DNA of 64,000 bases from Pseudochrobactrum saccharolyticum (GTDB lineage: Bacteria > Pseudomonadota > Alphaproteobacteria > Rhizobiales > Rhizobiaceae), in assembly GCF_008801715.1 (NCBI RefSeq), contig NZ_VZPG01000005.1, forward strand, positions 124,001-188,000, given 5' to 3'. Shown piece after piece: positions 1 through 8,205 of this stretch (positions are counted from its first letter, which is position 1; every line of letters starts with the position of its first letter). The notes under the pieces were generated by a model, which was not told the DNA's origin, did no database searches, and was given only the letters and a program-made list of their open reading frames with translations. Position numbers and translations under genes: made by a program.

Positions 1-988
1 GCCGACCAATTTCTCCGGCTATCGCCCGCGTAACTTCGATATGAGCTATCAGGGCGATGTGACGGTACGCGAGGCGCTGCAACTCTCGCTCAATGTGCCG
101 TCCGTGCGCCTGCTCGACAGTGTCGGTGCCACACGCCTGATGGTGCGGATGCGCCGCGCAGATATTAAAACCACATTGCCACCGGGGGAAACACCAGGTC
201 TGGCTATTGGTCTTGGCGGGCTTGGCATCAGCCTTAAAGATCTGGTGCAGCTTTATACCGGCCTTTCCAATCGCGGCAAAACTACCGTCATTTCCAATGG
301 CGTGGATGACCGTATAAAAGATGACAAGAGCGCAACCTCCGGTGAGCCGCTGCTGCAACCCGCAGCCGCATGGCAGGTGGCTGATGTACTTACGGGTGTT
401 AAACCGCCGCTGGGGTCACTCCAGCGCGGCCTCGCCTATAAAACCGGCACCAGCTACGGCTATCGTGATGCATGGTCAGTTGGCTTTGACGGCCGCTATG
501 TGCTGGGTGTCTGGGTTGGCCGTGCCGATAATGGCGCCGTGCCGGGTTTAAGCGGTTATGGCTCCGCCGCACCGATCCTGTTTGAAGCTTTTTCCAAATC
601 CGGTGTCGGCTTTACCCCGCTTGCAGCCCCACCGGTCGGTACAATGCGGCTGCGCCAATCCGAGCTGCCGGTATCGTTGCGGCGCTTTACACCCTATCTT
701 AGCCCCCTTGTCAGTGCGTCCGTGCGGGAATCCGCACCGCAAATCCTGTTTCCGCCGGAAGGTGCGCGGGTCGAGTTGACCAACCAGCCTGACGGCACCA
801 CCGCACCGCTGGCATTGAAAATGCAGGGCGGCCGTGCACCGTTCATCTGGCTGGCCAATGGCAAACCGCTGGATAAAGCCTCACGCAAACGCTCCGGCCT
901 CTGGCAACCGGATGGTGCAGGCTATTCCACACTGACCGTGATTGACGCGATCGGTCGTGCCGCCAGCGTACGCGTCTTCATCGATTAG
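1..988 (+). CDS. pbpC: Penicillin-binding protein 1C, C-terminal part (5' end outside window)
   Basis: The frame is already open at base 2, ahead of the first ATG at 41, so the gene is cut by the window edge; about 328 residues are visible. They cover the second half of the transpeptidase domain of a class A penicillin-binding protein, which cross-links peptidoglycan in the periplasm. The SxN box (SLN) lies near visible residue 29 and the KTGT box near visible residue 147, followed by TSYGYRDAW, typical of PBP1C. The last 85 or so residues resemble the small C-terminal BiPBP_C domain. The transglycosylase domain and the SxxK serine lie upstream and cannot be checked. A strong hairpin terminator follows the stop. 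Confidence 0.93.
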   Translation, partial: PTNFSGYRPRNFDMSYQGDVTVREALQLSLNVPSVRLLDSVGATRLMVRMRRADIKTTLPPGETPGLAIGLGGLGISLKDLVQLYTGLSNRGKTTVISNGVDDRIKDDKSATSGEPLLQPAAAWQVADVLTGVKPPLGSLQRGLAYKTGTSYGYRDAWSVGFDGRYVLGVWVGRADNGAVPGLSGYGSAAPILFEAFSKSGVGFTPLAAPPVGTMRLRQSELPVSLRRFTPYLSPLVSASVRESAPQILFPPEGARVELTNQPDGTTAPLALKMQGGRAPFIWLANGKPLDKASRKRSGLWQPDGAGYSTLTVIDAIGRAASVRVFID

Positions 989-1014
989 AACTAAGCTCAT
1001 ACCCGCATATCATC

Positions 1015-1049
1015 ACGCCCGTAATGCACTTCGCATTGCGGGCGTTTTT
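1015..1049 (+). terminator. Intrinsic terminator of pbpC
   Basis: A 13-bp stem (ACGCCCGTAATGC against GCATTGCGGGCGT, one G-U pair) with loop ACTTC is followed by TTTTTA, 26 bases after the pbpC stop. Confidence 0.88.
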
Positions 1050-1343
1050 ATGTGATGAATTTCGATTCCGCACAGCTGCAACTTATTACCAAACGCACAA
1101 TGCTAAATATAAACATATATTTATCTGCGATAGTTTTATTCGTGATTTAGCAAAATTACGCAAAAATATTCTAATAAAACTTAATTCGTAGACGAAACTT
1201 CCTTGTTATCGCACACCATTCTGTGAAGAATATACTCACACAATCCGCCTGCCTCCGTTTGAGAGAAAACAGGTATGAGATTTGTGAGGCAAAACCGTTA
1301 AGCGAGAGACCGCTTAATGACCAAAATTATAAGGAAAACAGCA
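1050..1343 (+). promoter_or_regulatory. AT-rich leader upstream of metQ
   Basis: About 290 bases separate the pbpC terminator from metQ. The first part is very AT-rich and probably holds the promoter, though I cannot fix a -35/-10 pair. A perfect 7-bp inverted repeat, TTAAGCG at 1298-1304 and CGCTTAA at 1311-1317, sits just before the ribosome-binding site AAGGA at 1331-1335. I looked for a SAM-II riboswitch, which would fit a methionine transporter in this group, and did not find its conserved core. Confidence 0.4.
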
Positions 1344-2195
1344 ATGTCGTTGTCAGATATCGCCCGCGTCAAAACCTTAATTTCGCGCCGCACCGGCATG
1401 AAAATGATGCTGCTTTCCGCTGTTGCCATGAGCGTTGCATTTGCTGCACCTCTGTCGGTTCAGGCACAGGACACAACTATCAAAGTCGGCATCATGGGTG
1501 GTGAAGACGAAGATGTGTGGAAAGTTGTTGCTGAACAGGCTGCAAAAGAAGGCCTCAAAATCGAAACCGTCATTTTCAACGATTACACCCAGCCGAATGA
1601 AGCGCTGGAGCGTAAAGAGATTAATGCCAATGCGTTTCAGCATGAGCCATATCTGAATGAGCAGATCAAACAGCACGGCTATAAAATTTCCGTTGCCGGT
1701 TACACTGCCCTCTGGCCAATTGGTATTTATTCCCGCAAAGTTGAAAAGCTGGAAGATCTGAAAGAAGGCGCAATCGTCGGCGTTCCGAATGATCCGACCA
1801 ATGAAGGCCGTGCCCTGCGCGTTCTCGAAAGCAAAGGTCTGATCAAACTCAATCCGGATGCAGGCATTCTTGCAACTCCGATTGATATTGTTGAGAACCC
1901 GAAGAAGCTTGAGATCAAAGAACTGGATGCCGGTGTTGTCGGTCTTTCCATTGATGATCTCGATGCAGCCATCGTCAACAATAACTGGGCAGCCAAATCC
2001 GGTCTGGATCCTGTAAAGGATGCTATCGGCTGGGAAGCAAAGGAAAACAATCCTTACCGTAATTTCATTGCCATCCGCACTGAAGACAAGGATGCAGCAT
2101 GGGTGAAACCGCTTGTTGCAGCTTTCCAGAACGAGCCGGTGAAAGCAGAACTCGACCGTGCTTATAAGAGCACAGGTATTCCTGCCTGGGAATAA
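1344..2195 (+). CDS. metQ: Methionine ABC transporter substrate-binding protein MetQ (NlpA family)
   Basis: Periplasmic binding protein that captures methionine and delivers it to the MetN-MetI importer. An upstream TTG at 1317 is in frame, but ATG 1344 is preferred because AAGGA lies eight bases before it; this gives 283 residues. Arginine-rich residues are followed by a hydrophobic signal peptide ending near VQAQD. There is no lipobox cysteine, so unlike the E. coli lipoprotein this one is probably soluble. The mature part carries NlpA-family landmarks such as VGIMGGEDEDVW, NAFQHEPYL and VGVPNDPTNEGRAL. metN and metI follow on the same strand. A terminator between metQ and metN may give extra MetQ. 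Confidence 0.93.
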   Translation: MSLSDIARVKTLISRRTGMKMMLLSAVAMSVAFAAPLSVQAQDTTIKVGIMGGEDEDVWKVVAEQAAKEGLKIETVIFNDYTQPNEALERKEINANAFQHEPYLNEQIKQHGYKISVAGYTALWPIGIYSRKVEKLEDLKEGAIVGVPNDPTNEGRALRVLESKGLIKLNPDAGILATPIDIVENPKKLEIKELDAGVVGLSIDDLDAAIVNNNWAAKSGLDPVKDAIGWEAKENNPYRNFIAIRTEDKDAAWVKPLVAAFQNEPVKAELDRAYKSTGIPAWE

Positions 2196-2228
2196 GAGCT
2201 GTCAAACCAAGCTTAAACCGCGCATAGT

Positions 2229-2254
2229 AACGGTCCGGATTTATCCGGACCGTT
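2229..2254 (+). terminator. Hairpin between metQ and metN
   Basis: An 11-bp perfect stem, AACGGTCCGGA (2229-2239) and TCCGGACCGTT (2244-2254), with a short T run. It probably stops or attenuates transcription after metQ, so metQ may be expressed above metNI. Confidence 0.8.
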
Positions 2255-2315
2255 TTGCACTCTGAGCATTGCCATTTTGCTCCGTTATTATTGCCTCAAT
2301 TTAAAGAAAGAGCTC

Positions 2316-2413
2316 GAGCATTTTCATTTTAAATCAACTCTTTGAAAATGCTCTATCTACTTGTTTTTACGCGCATCTTTTCCGAAAACCGCTTCGCATT
2401 TTTCGGGATGCGC
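2316..2413. repeat. Palindromic intergenic repeat, copy A1
   Basis: Two adjacent palindromes fill the gap before metN. The first pairs GAGCATTTTCA (2316-2326) with TGAAAATGCTC (2343-2353). The second, 2371-2413, pairs GCGCATC and CCGAAAA with TTTTCGG and GATGCGC around a short centre. The layout matches other copies in this window (4198, 29375, 35163, 40303, 53236), although the sequence differs in detail. Confidence 0.6.
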
Positions 2414-2426
2414 TCCAGAGGATAAA

Positions 2427-3551
2427 GTGAATACTTCAGTTCCAACAAAGAATATGCAGCAAAAGCTGCCTTCCGCATCCGGTCAGCCTCCCGTGACCGG
2501 TGACGAAGTTGTCAAACTTTCCAATATTAAACGTATGTTCGGCACTACACCTGCCGTGGATGATATTTCTCTCTCGGTTCAGCGCGGTGAAATTCTCGGT
2601 ATTATCGGCCGCAGCGGCGCGGGCAAATCGACACTGATCCGCTGCCTCAACGGTCTGGAACGGCCGGATAGCGGCTCGGTCATCATTGAAGGTCAGGAAA
2701 TCACCGGTCTCACTGAAAGCCAGTTGCAGCCGGTGCGCCGTCGTATCGGCATGATTTTCCAGCACTTCAATCTGATGTCGGCCAAAACCGTGGCGCAGAA
2801 TATTGCCCTGCCGCTCAAAATTGCCGGCATTGCCAAGCCGGAACGTCAGAAAATCGTTGCGGAGCTGCTGGAACTGGTCGGCCTGTCAGAGCGTGCGCAG
2901 CATTATCCGGCACAGCTTTCCGGTGGTCAGAAGCAGCGTGTCGGCATTGCCCGTGCGCTGGCAGCCAAACCGAGCCTGCTCTTGTCGGATGAGGCAACCT
3001 CCGCTCTCGATCCGGAAACCACCCAGTCCATTCTGGCACTGCTGAAAGACATCAATCAGAAACTCGGCCTGACCATTCTGCTGATCACCCATGAAATGGA
3101 TGTCATCCGCAAAATTGCAGACCGTGTGATTGTGCTGGATCACGGGCATATTGCCGAAGAAGGCCCAGTCTGGGAAGTTTTTGCACGCCCGAAGGCCGAT
3201 ACGACCAAAAGCCTGCTGAAAATGCTGACCCCTGCACTGCCGGATAGCATTGCCGCACAGCTGACGCAGAACCCGCAATCAGCTTCGGAAGCGATTGTCC
3301 GTCTGCGCATCTCCGGTGAATCTGCACGCAGACCGCTGATCAATGATATTGCCGCCGCTTCCGGTCTCAATGCACGCCTCGTTCATGGCGGCATTGATAC
3401 GATTCAGGGAGAACCGGTCGGCACATTATTCCTTGGCCTCCCCGCCCATGACCAGACAGCTTTGCAAAAGGCTGTGGGTTTTCTGAAGACAATTTGTGAT
3501 GAAACGGAGGTTGCCGGATATGTTTCAGTTCCTGACGCCCGCAATGCTTGA
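2427..3551 (+). CDS. metN: Methionine import ATP-binding protein MetN
   Basis: ATPase of the methionine ABC importer. The frame is open from a TTG at 2361, but that lies inside a palindromic repeat. GTG 2427 has AGAGGA five bases upstream and is preferred (374 residues); ATG 2454 is an alternative. Walker A is GRSGAGKST near residues 61-69, followed by the signature LSGGQKQR, Walker B with LLSDEATSALD, and the H-loop TILLITHEMD. The last 85 or so residues match the NIL domain, which in MetN binds methionine and inhibits transport. The 3' end overlaps metI by 32 bases, implying translational coupling. Confidence 0.95.
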   Translation: MNTSVPTKNMQQKLPSASGQPPVTGDEVVKLSNIKRMFGTTPAVDDISLSVQRGEILGIIGRSGAGKSTLIRCLNGLERPDSGSVIIEGQEITGLTESQLQPVRRRIGMIFQHFNLMSAKTVAQNIALPLKIAGIAKPERQKIVAELLELVGLSERAQHYPAQLSGGQKQRVGIARALAAKPSLLLSDEATSALDPETTQSILALLKDINQKLGLTILLITHEMDVIRKIADRVIVLDHGHIAEEGPVWEVFARPKADTTKSLLKMLTPALPDSIAAQLTQNPQSASEAIVRLRISGESARRPLINDIAAASGLNARLVHGGIDTIQGEPVGTLFLGLPAHDQTALQKAVGFLKTICDETEVAGYVSVPDARNA

Positions 3552-4197
3552 TCTACTCTGGCGCTCGTTAGGCGAAACCCTGATTATGACGGGTTTCTCC
3601 AGCTTCTTCACATTGCTCTTCGGCCTGCCGCTTGGTTTGCTGCTGATCCTGACAGACCGTAACGGCCTGCTTCAGAATATTCCGGTCAACCGTGTTATCG
3701 GCGCGGTGGTTAATGCGTTCCGCTCGGTACCATTCATTATTCTGCTGGTTGCCCTCATCCCGTTCACACGCCTGATTATGGGCACTGCACTGGGCACATG
3801 GGCTTCCATCGTGCCGCTGTCGATTGCCGCCATCCCTTATTATGCCCGTATGGCTGAAGTATCACTGCGTGAAGTTGACCACGGCCTGATTGAAGCTGCC
3901 CGCTCCATGGGTGCAAGCCGCTGGACGATCATTAAAGAAGTGCTGATACCGGAATCCATGCCGGGTCTGATCGCAGGCTTTACAGTTACCATCGTCACGC
4001 TGATCGGTGCATCCGCAATGGCCGGTGCGATTGGCGCAGGCGGTCTCGGCGACCTTGCTATCCGCTATGGCTATCAGCGTTTCAACTATCCGATCATGGC
4101 CGCTGTTGTTGCCGTTCTGATCGTGTTTGTCTGCCTGATCCAGTGGATCGGTGACAGGCTGGTACAAAAAGTCGATAAACGCGTCGTTAAACGCTAG
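3520..4197 (+). CDS. metI: Methionine ABC transporter permease MetI
   Basis: Inner-membrane permease of the methionine importer, 225 residues with about five hydrophobic segments. The frame opens at GTG 3496, but ATG 3520 has CGGAGG at 3505-3510 and gives the usual MetI N-terminus. The cytoplasmic coupling motif EAARSMGASRWTI is intact, and the C-terminal half carries the conserved GAIGAGGLGDLAIRYGYQRF. The gene overlaps metN, so the two should be co-translated. The TAG stop abuts a palindromic repeat beginning GAGCATTTCC. Confidence 0.95.
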   Translation: MFQFLTPAMLDLLWRSLGETLIMTGFSSFFTLLFGLPLGLLLILTDRNGLLQNIPVNRVIGAVVNAFRSVPFIILLVALIPFTRLIMGTALGTWASIVPLSIAAIPYYARMAEVSLREVDHGLIEAARSMGASRWTIIKEVLIPESMPGLIAGFTVTIVTLIGASAMAGAIGAGGLGDLAIRYGYQRFNYPIMAAVVAVLIVFVCLIQWIGDRLVQKVDKRVVKR

Positions 4198-4320
4198 AGC
4201 ATTTCCAGCAAAAGTGCGCAGCGCCTTCGCAGGGAAATCAGTTCACTGGACTGATTTCCTTTCCTGCTTCGATGCGTAGGATAATGCGAGAAAATAAAAT
4301 TTAGAGCGGCTCCGCTCTAA
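4198..4320. repeat. Composite palindromic repeat, copy A2, after metI
   Basis: The segment starts with GAGCATTTCCAGCAAAAGTG and ends with GCGTAGGATAATGCG, the two arms seen in uninterrupted form at 40303-40350. Between them lies extra sequence holding a perfect 10-bp hairpin, GGAAATCAGT (4233-4242) with ACTGATTTCC (4250-4259). It looks like a family A element interrupted by another palindrome. A near-perfect palindrome, TTAGAGCGG..CCGCTCTAA (4301-4320), closes the segment. Confidence 0.6.
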
Positions 4321-4326
4321 ATAAAA

Positions 4327-4350
4327 AAAGGCCGGTGAAAACCGGCCTTT
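4327..4350. terminator. Bidirectional terminator between metI and the VOC gene
   Basis: AAAGGCCGGT (4327-4336) pairs with ACCGGCCTTT (4341-4350), with A and T runs on the two sides. It can serve the converging metI and minus-strand VOC gene. Confidence 0.88.
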
Positions 4351-4369
4351 TCTTTATCTCTTTGTCAAG

Positions 4370-4780
4370 TCAGCCGTGTTTCTCATGAACACCGACTTCA
4401 ACCGTATTACCGTCAGGATCAAAAACCAGAGCCGCGAAATAACCCATTTCCTTCGGCCCCTGATAGGACGGTGCACTGCTTTCCCGCCCGCCGGATCTGA
4501 GTGCAGCCTGATGAAAAGCCTCAACCTGCTCATGACTTTTGGCGCTGAATTTAAGGTGTAAATGCTGACCCGGCTGTGATGCAGAATCTGCACCATTTGC
4601 AGATTTTGCCGCAACAATCCGCAAGAATGGCAGAGGACTGCGGGCATTGCCACTGACAAAAAACAAATTATCCGCCGTCTGCAACACCCTAAGCTCCAGT
4701 GCAGCCATGCTGCCGGAGTAAAACTGGTAGGATGCCGGAATATCCCGGCTCTCAAAGCCGATATGGTCGAATAAAGACAT
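4370..4780 (-). CDS. VOC (glyoxalase/bleomycin resistance) family protein
   Basis: A 136-residue protein of the vicinal oxygen chelate fold. ATG 4780 is chosen over an in-frame TTG six bases upstream; neither has a clear ribosome-binding site. The N-terminus FDHIGFESRDIPASYQFY and the C-terminal FDPDGNTVEV are standard VOC landmarks: the first β-strand with a possible metal-binding His, and the last strand with a metal-binding Glu. Members include dioxygenases, lyases and resistance proteins. Nothing here fixes the substrate, and the gene stands alone between two terminators. Confidence 0.8.
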   Translation of the reverse strand: MSLFDHIGFESRDIPASYQFYSGSMAALELRVLQTADNLFFVSGNARSPLPFLRIVAAKSANGADSASQPGQHLHLKFSAKSHEQVEAFHQAALRSGGRESSAPSYQGPKEMGYFAALVFDPDGNTVEVGVHEKHG

Positions 4781-4810
4781 AGGCAATAATATAGAGAGCT
4801 TCAGAAATAA

Positions 4811-4847
4811 GAAAAGAGCCGCCGGATACGGAATCCTGCGGCTCTTT
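4811..4847 (-). terminator. Terminator of the TPR lipoprotein gene
   Basis: A 10-bp stem (AAAGAGCCGC / GCGGCTCTTT) followed on the minus strand by TTTTCTT. Confidence 0.82.
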
Positions 4848-4882
4848 AACTTGCTATGCTCTGTCTATTTAGGACTGATCAA

Positions 4883-5740
4883 TTACCGTGTACGGCTCAG
4901 ACCATCCTTGGCAGGCTTATATTGCGGATCAAGCTGCACCGCGCGGGCATAGGAAGCCGCTGCACGTTTCTTGTCACCGCGATGCTCATAGACCAGCGCC
5001 TGATTGGCCCAGCTTTCCGCAATCTTGTCATCCAGCCCGATAGCCGTATTGAAGTCATCAAAGGCATTGTCATAATCGCCGAGCGCCGCATAGGAAATAC
5101 CGCGGCCATTATAAGGCTCCGGCGCATTCGATTGCAGGGAAGCCGCAGCAGAGAAATCCTCAATCGCCTGTTTGTGCTGACCGCGTGCCTGATAGATCAG
5201 ACCGCGATTGTGGTAAGCACGGCCATCCGTTGTATCCAGCTGAATTGCGCGGTTGAAATCTGTCATCGCTTCGTCCAGACGTCCTGCCTGACGATAGACA
5301 TTACCACGCCCGATATAGGCGGCATCATATTGAGGGTTGATCTGAATGGCGCGGCCATAATCCTGCACAGCCGCCGCATCATTTTTCAGATAGCGCTGGA
5401 TCAGCGCACGATTGGCATAGGCCTGATAATAATTCGGATCGAGCTGGATCGCCGTATCAAAATCCTTCATCGCCTCGCGATAGCGCCCTGCTTTACCATA
5501 GGCCGAGCCGCGCACATTATAGCTTTCAGGATTACGCGGATTGCTCTGAATGACGGTTGTCAGCGAACCGATATTCTCGCTGGAACCCTGCGCAAGATCA
5601 ACCGGCGTAAGCATGGAATTGGAAGTGCTCTGACAGCCCGCCAAAGCCAGAACTGCACAGGATGCCGCGACCAGCAAACCTTTATTCAAAAAAAGGCGCT
5701 GTTCACGCAAAGTCAATTTCACACTTGCCAAAGATCCCAT
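4883..5740 (-). CDS. Tetratricopeptide-repeat lipoprotein
   Basis: The frame is open 147 bases further upstream, but ATG 5740 has GAGGAG eight bases before it and is clearly better, giving 285 residues. A signal peptide ends in the lipobox LALAGC, so the protein should be lipidated at the Cys of GCQSTSN and anchored to a membrane facing the periplasm. The rest is about six TPR units, with repeated phrases such as AIQLDPNYYQAYANRA and RGNVYRQAGRLDEAM. TPRs mediate protein-protein contact. NlpI-like lipoproteins of this build scaffold cell-wall hydrolases or proteases, but a partner cannot be named here. Confidence 0.85.
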   Translation of the reverse strand: MGSLASVKLTLREQRLFLNKGLLVAASCAVLALAGCQSTSNSMLTPVDLAQGSSENIGSLTTVIQSNPRNPESYNVRGSAYGKAGRYREAMKDFDTAIQLDPNYYQAYANRALIQRYLKNDAAAVQDYGRAIQINPQYDAAYIGRGNVYRQAGRLDEAMTDFNRAIQLDTTDGRAYHNRGLIYQARGQHKQAIEDFSAAASLQSNAPEPYNGRGISYAALGDYDNAFDDFNTAIGLDDKIAESWANQALVYEHRGDKKRAAASYARAVQLDPQYKPAKDGLSRTR

Positions 5741-6156
5741 TCGCGCACTCCTCAAAAGCAGTCTTGTGGCCTGAGATTCCGGCCTGTGCTCTGCACAGTA
5801 TCTGACGGAAAATGGTAAGACTGCATATATTTTATGACATGCCAATGCACTCAGCCCATACAGAAAAAGGCGGAAGTGAATACTCACCCCACCTTAAAGC
5901 TGTTTTCCAGCGATGCAAACATATCTGTATGGTCAACTTTTACAATAAAGCTTCATATTACATCAGTTCTCAAAAACCGGCATAATAAGCCTGAAAAGCT
6001 GGCCTGAACGCAAAGCAAAACGCATGACCCTGAGATCATGCGCTGCTTAATCAGTATATCTGATCAGAAACGACGCAGCCTGTAGCCACGCGTTCAGTCT
6101 GATTAACCGGTCGCCAAGCGACCCGTTAATTAGCGGGCCGCTACGCGACTTGTTAC
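5741..6156. other. Gap between TPR gene and rpsU
   Basis: Nearest the TPR gene lies its probable promoter region, with no clear -35/-10 pair. The rpsU-proximal half holds the rpsU terminator (6012-6042) and two extra copies of the rpsU 3' end (6103-6156), described separately. I see no further gene. Confidence 0.6.
6012..6042 (-). terminator. Terminator of rpsU
   Basis: CGCATGA (6021-6027) pairs with TCATGCG (6036-6042). On the minus strand the stem is followed by TTTTGCTTT. It lies about 115 bases past the rpsU stop, beyond the tandem 3' copies. Confidence 0.75.
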
Positions 6157-6183
6157 TTAACGAGCCGCTACGCGGCCGCCGCC
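6103..6183 (-). repeat. Three 27-bp tandem copies of the rpsU 3' end
   Basis: Copies lie at 6157-6183 (in the gene), 6130-6156 and 6103-6129, exactly 27 bases apart and in frame with rpsU. On the minus strand they read as codons GGGRVAAR-stop, VTSRVAAR-stop and LTGRLATG-stop. Each can form a short hairpin: GCCGC-GTA-GCGGC, GTCGC-GTA-GCGGC (one G-U pair) and GTCGC-TTG-GCGAC. The series passes from C-G through U-G to U-A at one pair. A more decayed fourth copy near 6076-6095 is possible but uncertain. Confidence 0.75.
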
Positions 6184-6387
6184 TACCAGACCTTCACGCT
6201 GTGCGCGCTTACGAGCCAGCTTGCGTGCACGGCGAACGGCTTCAGCCTTTTCGCGGGCGCGCTTTTCAGATGGCTTTTCATAATGACCGCGCATTTTCAT
6301 TTCGCGGAAAATACCTTCACGCTGCATCTTTTTCTTAAGAGCGCGGAGAGCCTGATCAACATTATTATCGCGTACGAGTACCTGCAC
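6157..6387 (-). CDS. rpsU: 30S ribosomal protein S21
   Basis: Small-subunit protein S21, which sits near the anti-Shine-Dalgarno region of 16S rRNA and helps initiation. It has 76 residues, the usual alphaproteobacterial length, beginning [19 protein letters not shown]; the middle [19 protein letters not shown] and the Arg/Ala-rich tail are diagnostic. The start codon is GTG at 6387. The 3' end is unusual: the last codons with the stop are repeated twice more downstream at a 27-base period. The upstream 548 bases contain no gene. Confidence 0.96.
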   Translation of the reverse strand: MQVLVRDNNVDQALRALKKKMQREGIFREMKMRGHYEKPSEKRAREKAEAVRRARKLARKRAQREGLVGGGRVAAR

Positions 6388-6935
6388 GTGTAATCCCGTT
6401 CCGTTTCGGTTAGATTTTTCAGTTTAGCCTGAAGGCACCGGTGAGCCCCGAAGAAAAAACAGTCTGGCAGTTCCGGTAAAGGAGCCGTCTTATGGCTGAG
6501 AAATCTTAAGACTTCGCAACGGCCTTCCGATGCAAATTCGAGTGCCGTTTAACAGTATCCGGCGCGATTGTCCACACAGAATCCGTAACACAGCGCCCGA
6601 TCAGGCCTTATCAACCTCATTATTACAGTTTTAACCGTAAAAATCACGTTTTATTTGCATTTTTCTTTGCGGACATTGCATTGGTTTTAATCTGCAAATG
6701 CAAAATTTACCCCGTATTTCACAGAGATTCTCTGTCGCTTTTCTCGCTAAATTTCAGACGAAATGAAGTGAGTCCTTCGCACTGACATCCCGCCGCAATA
6801 CGGAGGCTTTTCAGCAAACAAAAACCGCATGATACGCCAAAACCCGTCGCAAAATGGCAAAGTCAGTGTCGGCATATGGTTTAACTTTAAACCAACAGGC
6901 GGAAAAAATCTTCCGCGCCCAGATAAGGGGACATT
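6388..6935. other. Long divergent gap between rpsU and soxB
   Basis: A 548-base stretch from which rpsU and soxBDAG diverge, so both promoters should lie here. The middle (about 6620-6720) is AT-rich. A soxB ribosome-binding site, AAGGGG, lies just before ATG 6936. I found no convincing reading frame, tRNA or known riboswitch core, and could not fix promoter boxes. Confidence 0.5.
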
Positions 6936-8189
6936 ATGCGTAAGTTTTCAGTATTTGCAGTTGCCCGAGAAGCACTGCGCGGAAATAAAGGCTGGGAGCC
7001 GCAATGGGCTTCACCGGAACCGCGTGCCAGCTATGATGTGATTATTGTCGGCGGTGGCGGTCACGGTCTTGGTGCTGCCTATTATCTGGCCAAAGAGCAC
7101 GGTATCACCAATATTGCAGTACTGGAAAAAGGCTGGATCGGCGGCGGCAATACCGGCCGCAACACCACCATTATCCGCTCGAACTATCTCTATGAAGAGA
7201 GCATGAATATCTATGAGCACTCGCTCAAGATGTGGGAGAACCTGTCACAGGATCTCAACTATAATGTCATGTTCTCACCGCGCGGTGTATTGATGCTGTC
7301 GCATAATATCCATGACAAGCAATCCTTCAGCCGTCACATCAATGCCAACCGCCTCTATGGCATCGACAATGAATGGCTGACACCGGAACAGGCCAAAGCC
7401 TATTGTCCGCCGCTGAATATTTCGCAAAATTCCCGCTATCCGATCAATGGCGCAGCCTTGCAGCGCCGCGGTGGTGTTGCCCGTCACGATGCGGTTGCAT
7501 GGGGCTATGCCCGCGCAGCCTCTGACCGTGGCGTGCATATTATCCAGAATTGTGAAGTGCTCGGCATCCGCCGTAATGCGGACGGCAGTGTCAGCGGTGT
7601 TGAGACCAATCGCGGCTTTATCGGCGCCAAAAAAATCGGTGTTTCCGCTTCCGGTCACTCCTCGGTCATCATGAATATGGCTGATGTGCGCGTACCGCTG
7701 CAAAGCTCCCCGTTGCAGGCACTGGTTTCCGAGCCGATGAAGCCGATTGTACCATGCGTGGTCATGTCCAATGCGGTTCATGCCTATATTTCCCAGTCGG
7801 ACAAGGGCGAGTTTGTCATCGGCGCGGGCACAGACCAGTATAATTCCTATTCGCAGACCGGCGGCTTGCAGATCATTACCCATACACTGGATGCGATCTG
7901 TGAATTATTCCCGATGTTCCGCCGCGTAAAAATGATGCGCCAATGGGGTGGCGTCACCGACAACACTGTTGATCGTGCACCGATCCAGAGCAAAACCCCT
8001 GTGCCGAACTTGTTCGTCAATGCAGGCTGGGGCACCGGCGGTTTCAAGGCGACACCGGGTTCCGCCCATTTGTTCGCCCATCTGATCGCCCGTGGCGAAC
8101 CGCATCCGCTGGCCGCAGGCTTTACGCTTGATCGTTTCCGCACCGGTCGTCTGATCGACGAAGCCGCTGCCGCCGCTGTTGCGCACTAA
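6936..8189 (+). CDS. soxB: Sarcosine oxidase subunit beta
   Basis: Catalytic subunit of heterotetrameric sarcosine oxidase, which oxidises sarcosine to glycine and passes the one-carbon unit to tetrahydrofolate. It has 417 residues. A dinucleotide-binding fold opens at about residue 34 with VIIVGGGGHGLGAAYYL, the FAD site of the DAO family. RRGGVARHDAVAWGYARAA, with His184, matches the region that carries the covalently bound FMN histidine in characterised enzymes. GWGTGGFKATPGSAHLFA near the C-terminus is typical. The gene starts at ATG 6936 after AAGGGG and leads a soxB-D-A-G operon; soxD follows after 16 bases. Confidence 0.96.
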   Translation: MRKFSVFAVAREALRGNKGWEPQWASPEPRASYDVIIVGGGGHGLGAAYYLAKEHGITNIAVLEKGWIGGGNTGRNTTIIRSNYLYEESMNIYEHSLKMWENLSQDLNYNVMFSPRGVLMLSHNIHDKQSFSRHINANRLYGIDNEWLTPEQAKAYCPPLNISQNSRYPINGAALQRRGGVARHDAVAWGYARAASDRGVHIIQNCEVLGIRRNADGSVSGVETNRGFIGAKKIGVSASGHSSVIMNMADVRVPLQSSPLQALVSEPMKPIVPCVVMSNAVHAYISQSDKGEFVIGAGTDQYNSYSQTGGLQIITHTLDAICELFPMFRRVKMMRQWGGVTDNTVDRAPIQSKTPVPNLFVNAGWGTGGFKATPGSAHLFAHLIARGEPHPLAAGFTLDRFRTGRLIDEAAAAAVAH

Positions 8190-8205
8190 ATAAGGATAGC
8201 CAATC

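Noticed and set aside
1130-1180. GTGATTTAG upstream of metQ as the start of a SAM-II riboswitch
   Set aside because: The rest of the conserved core (GCTTGC...GCCACG..TAAA) is missing; only the first few bases resemble it.
4856-5818. 320-residue plus-strand frame opposite the TPR lipoprotein gene
   Set aside because: Low-complexity Ile/Arg repeats mirror the TPR codons of the real gene.
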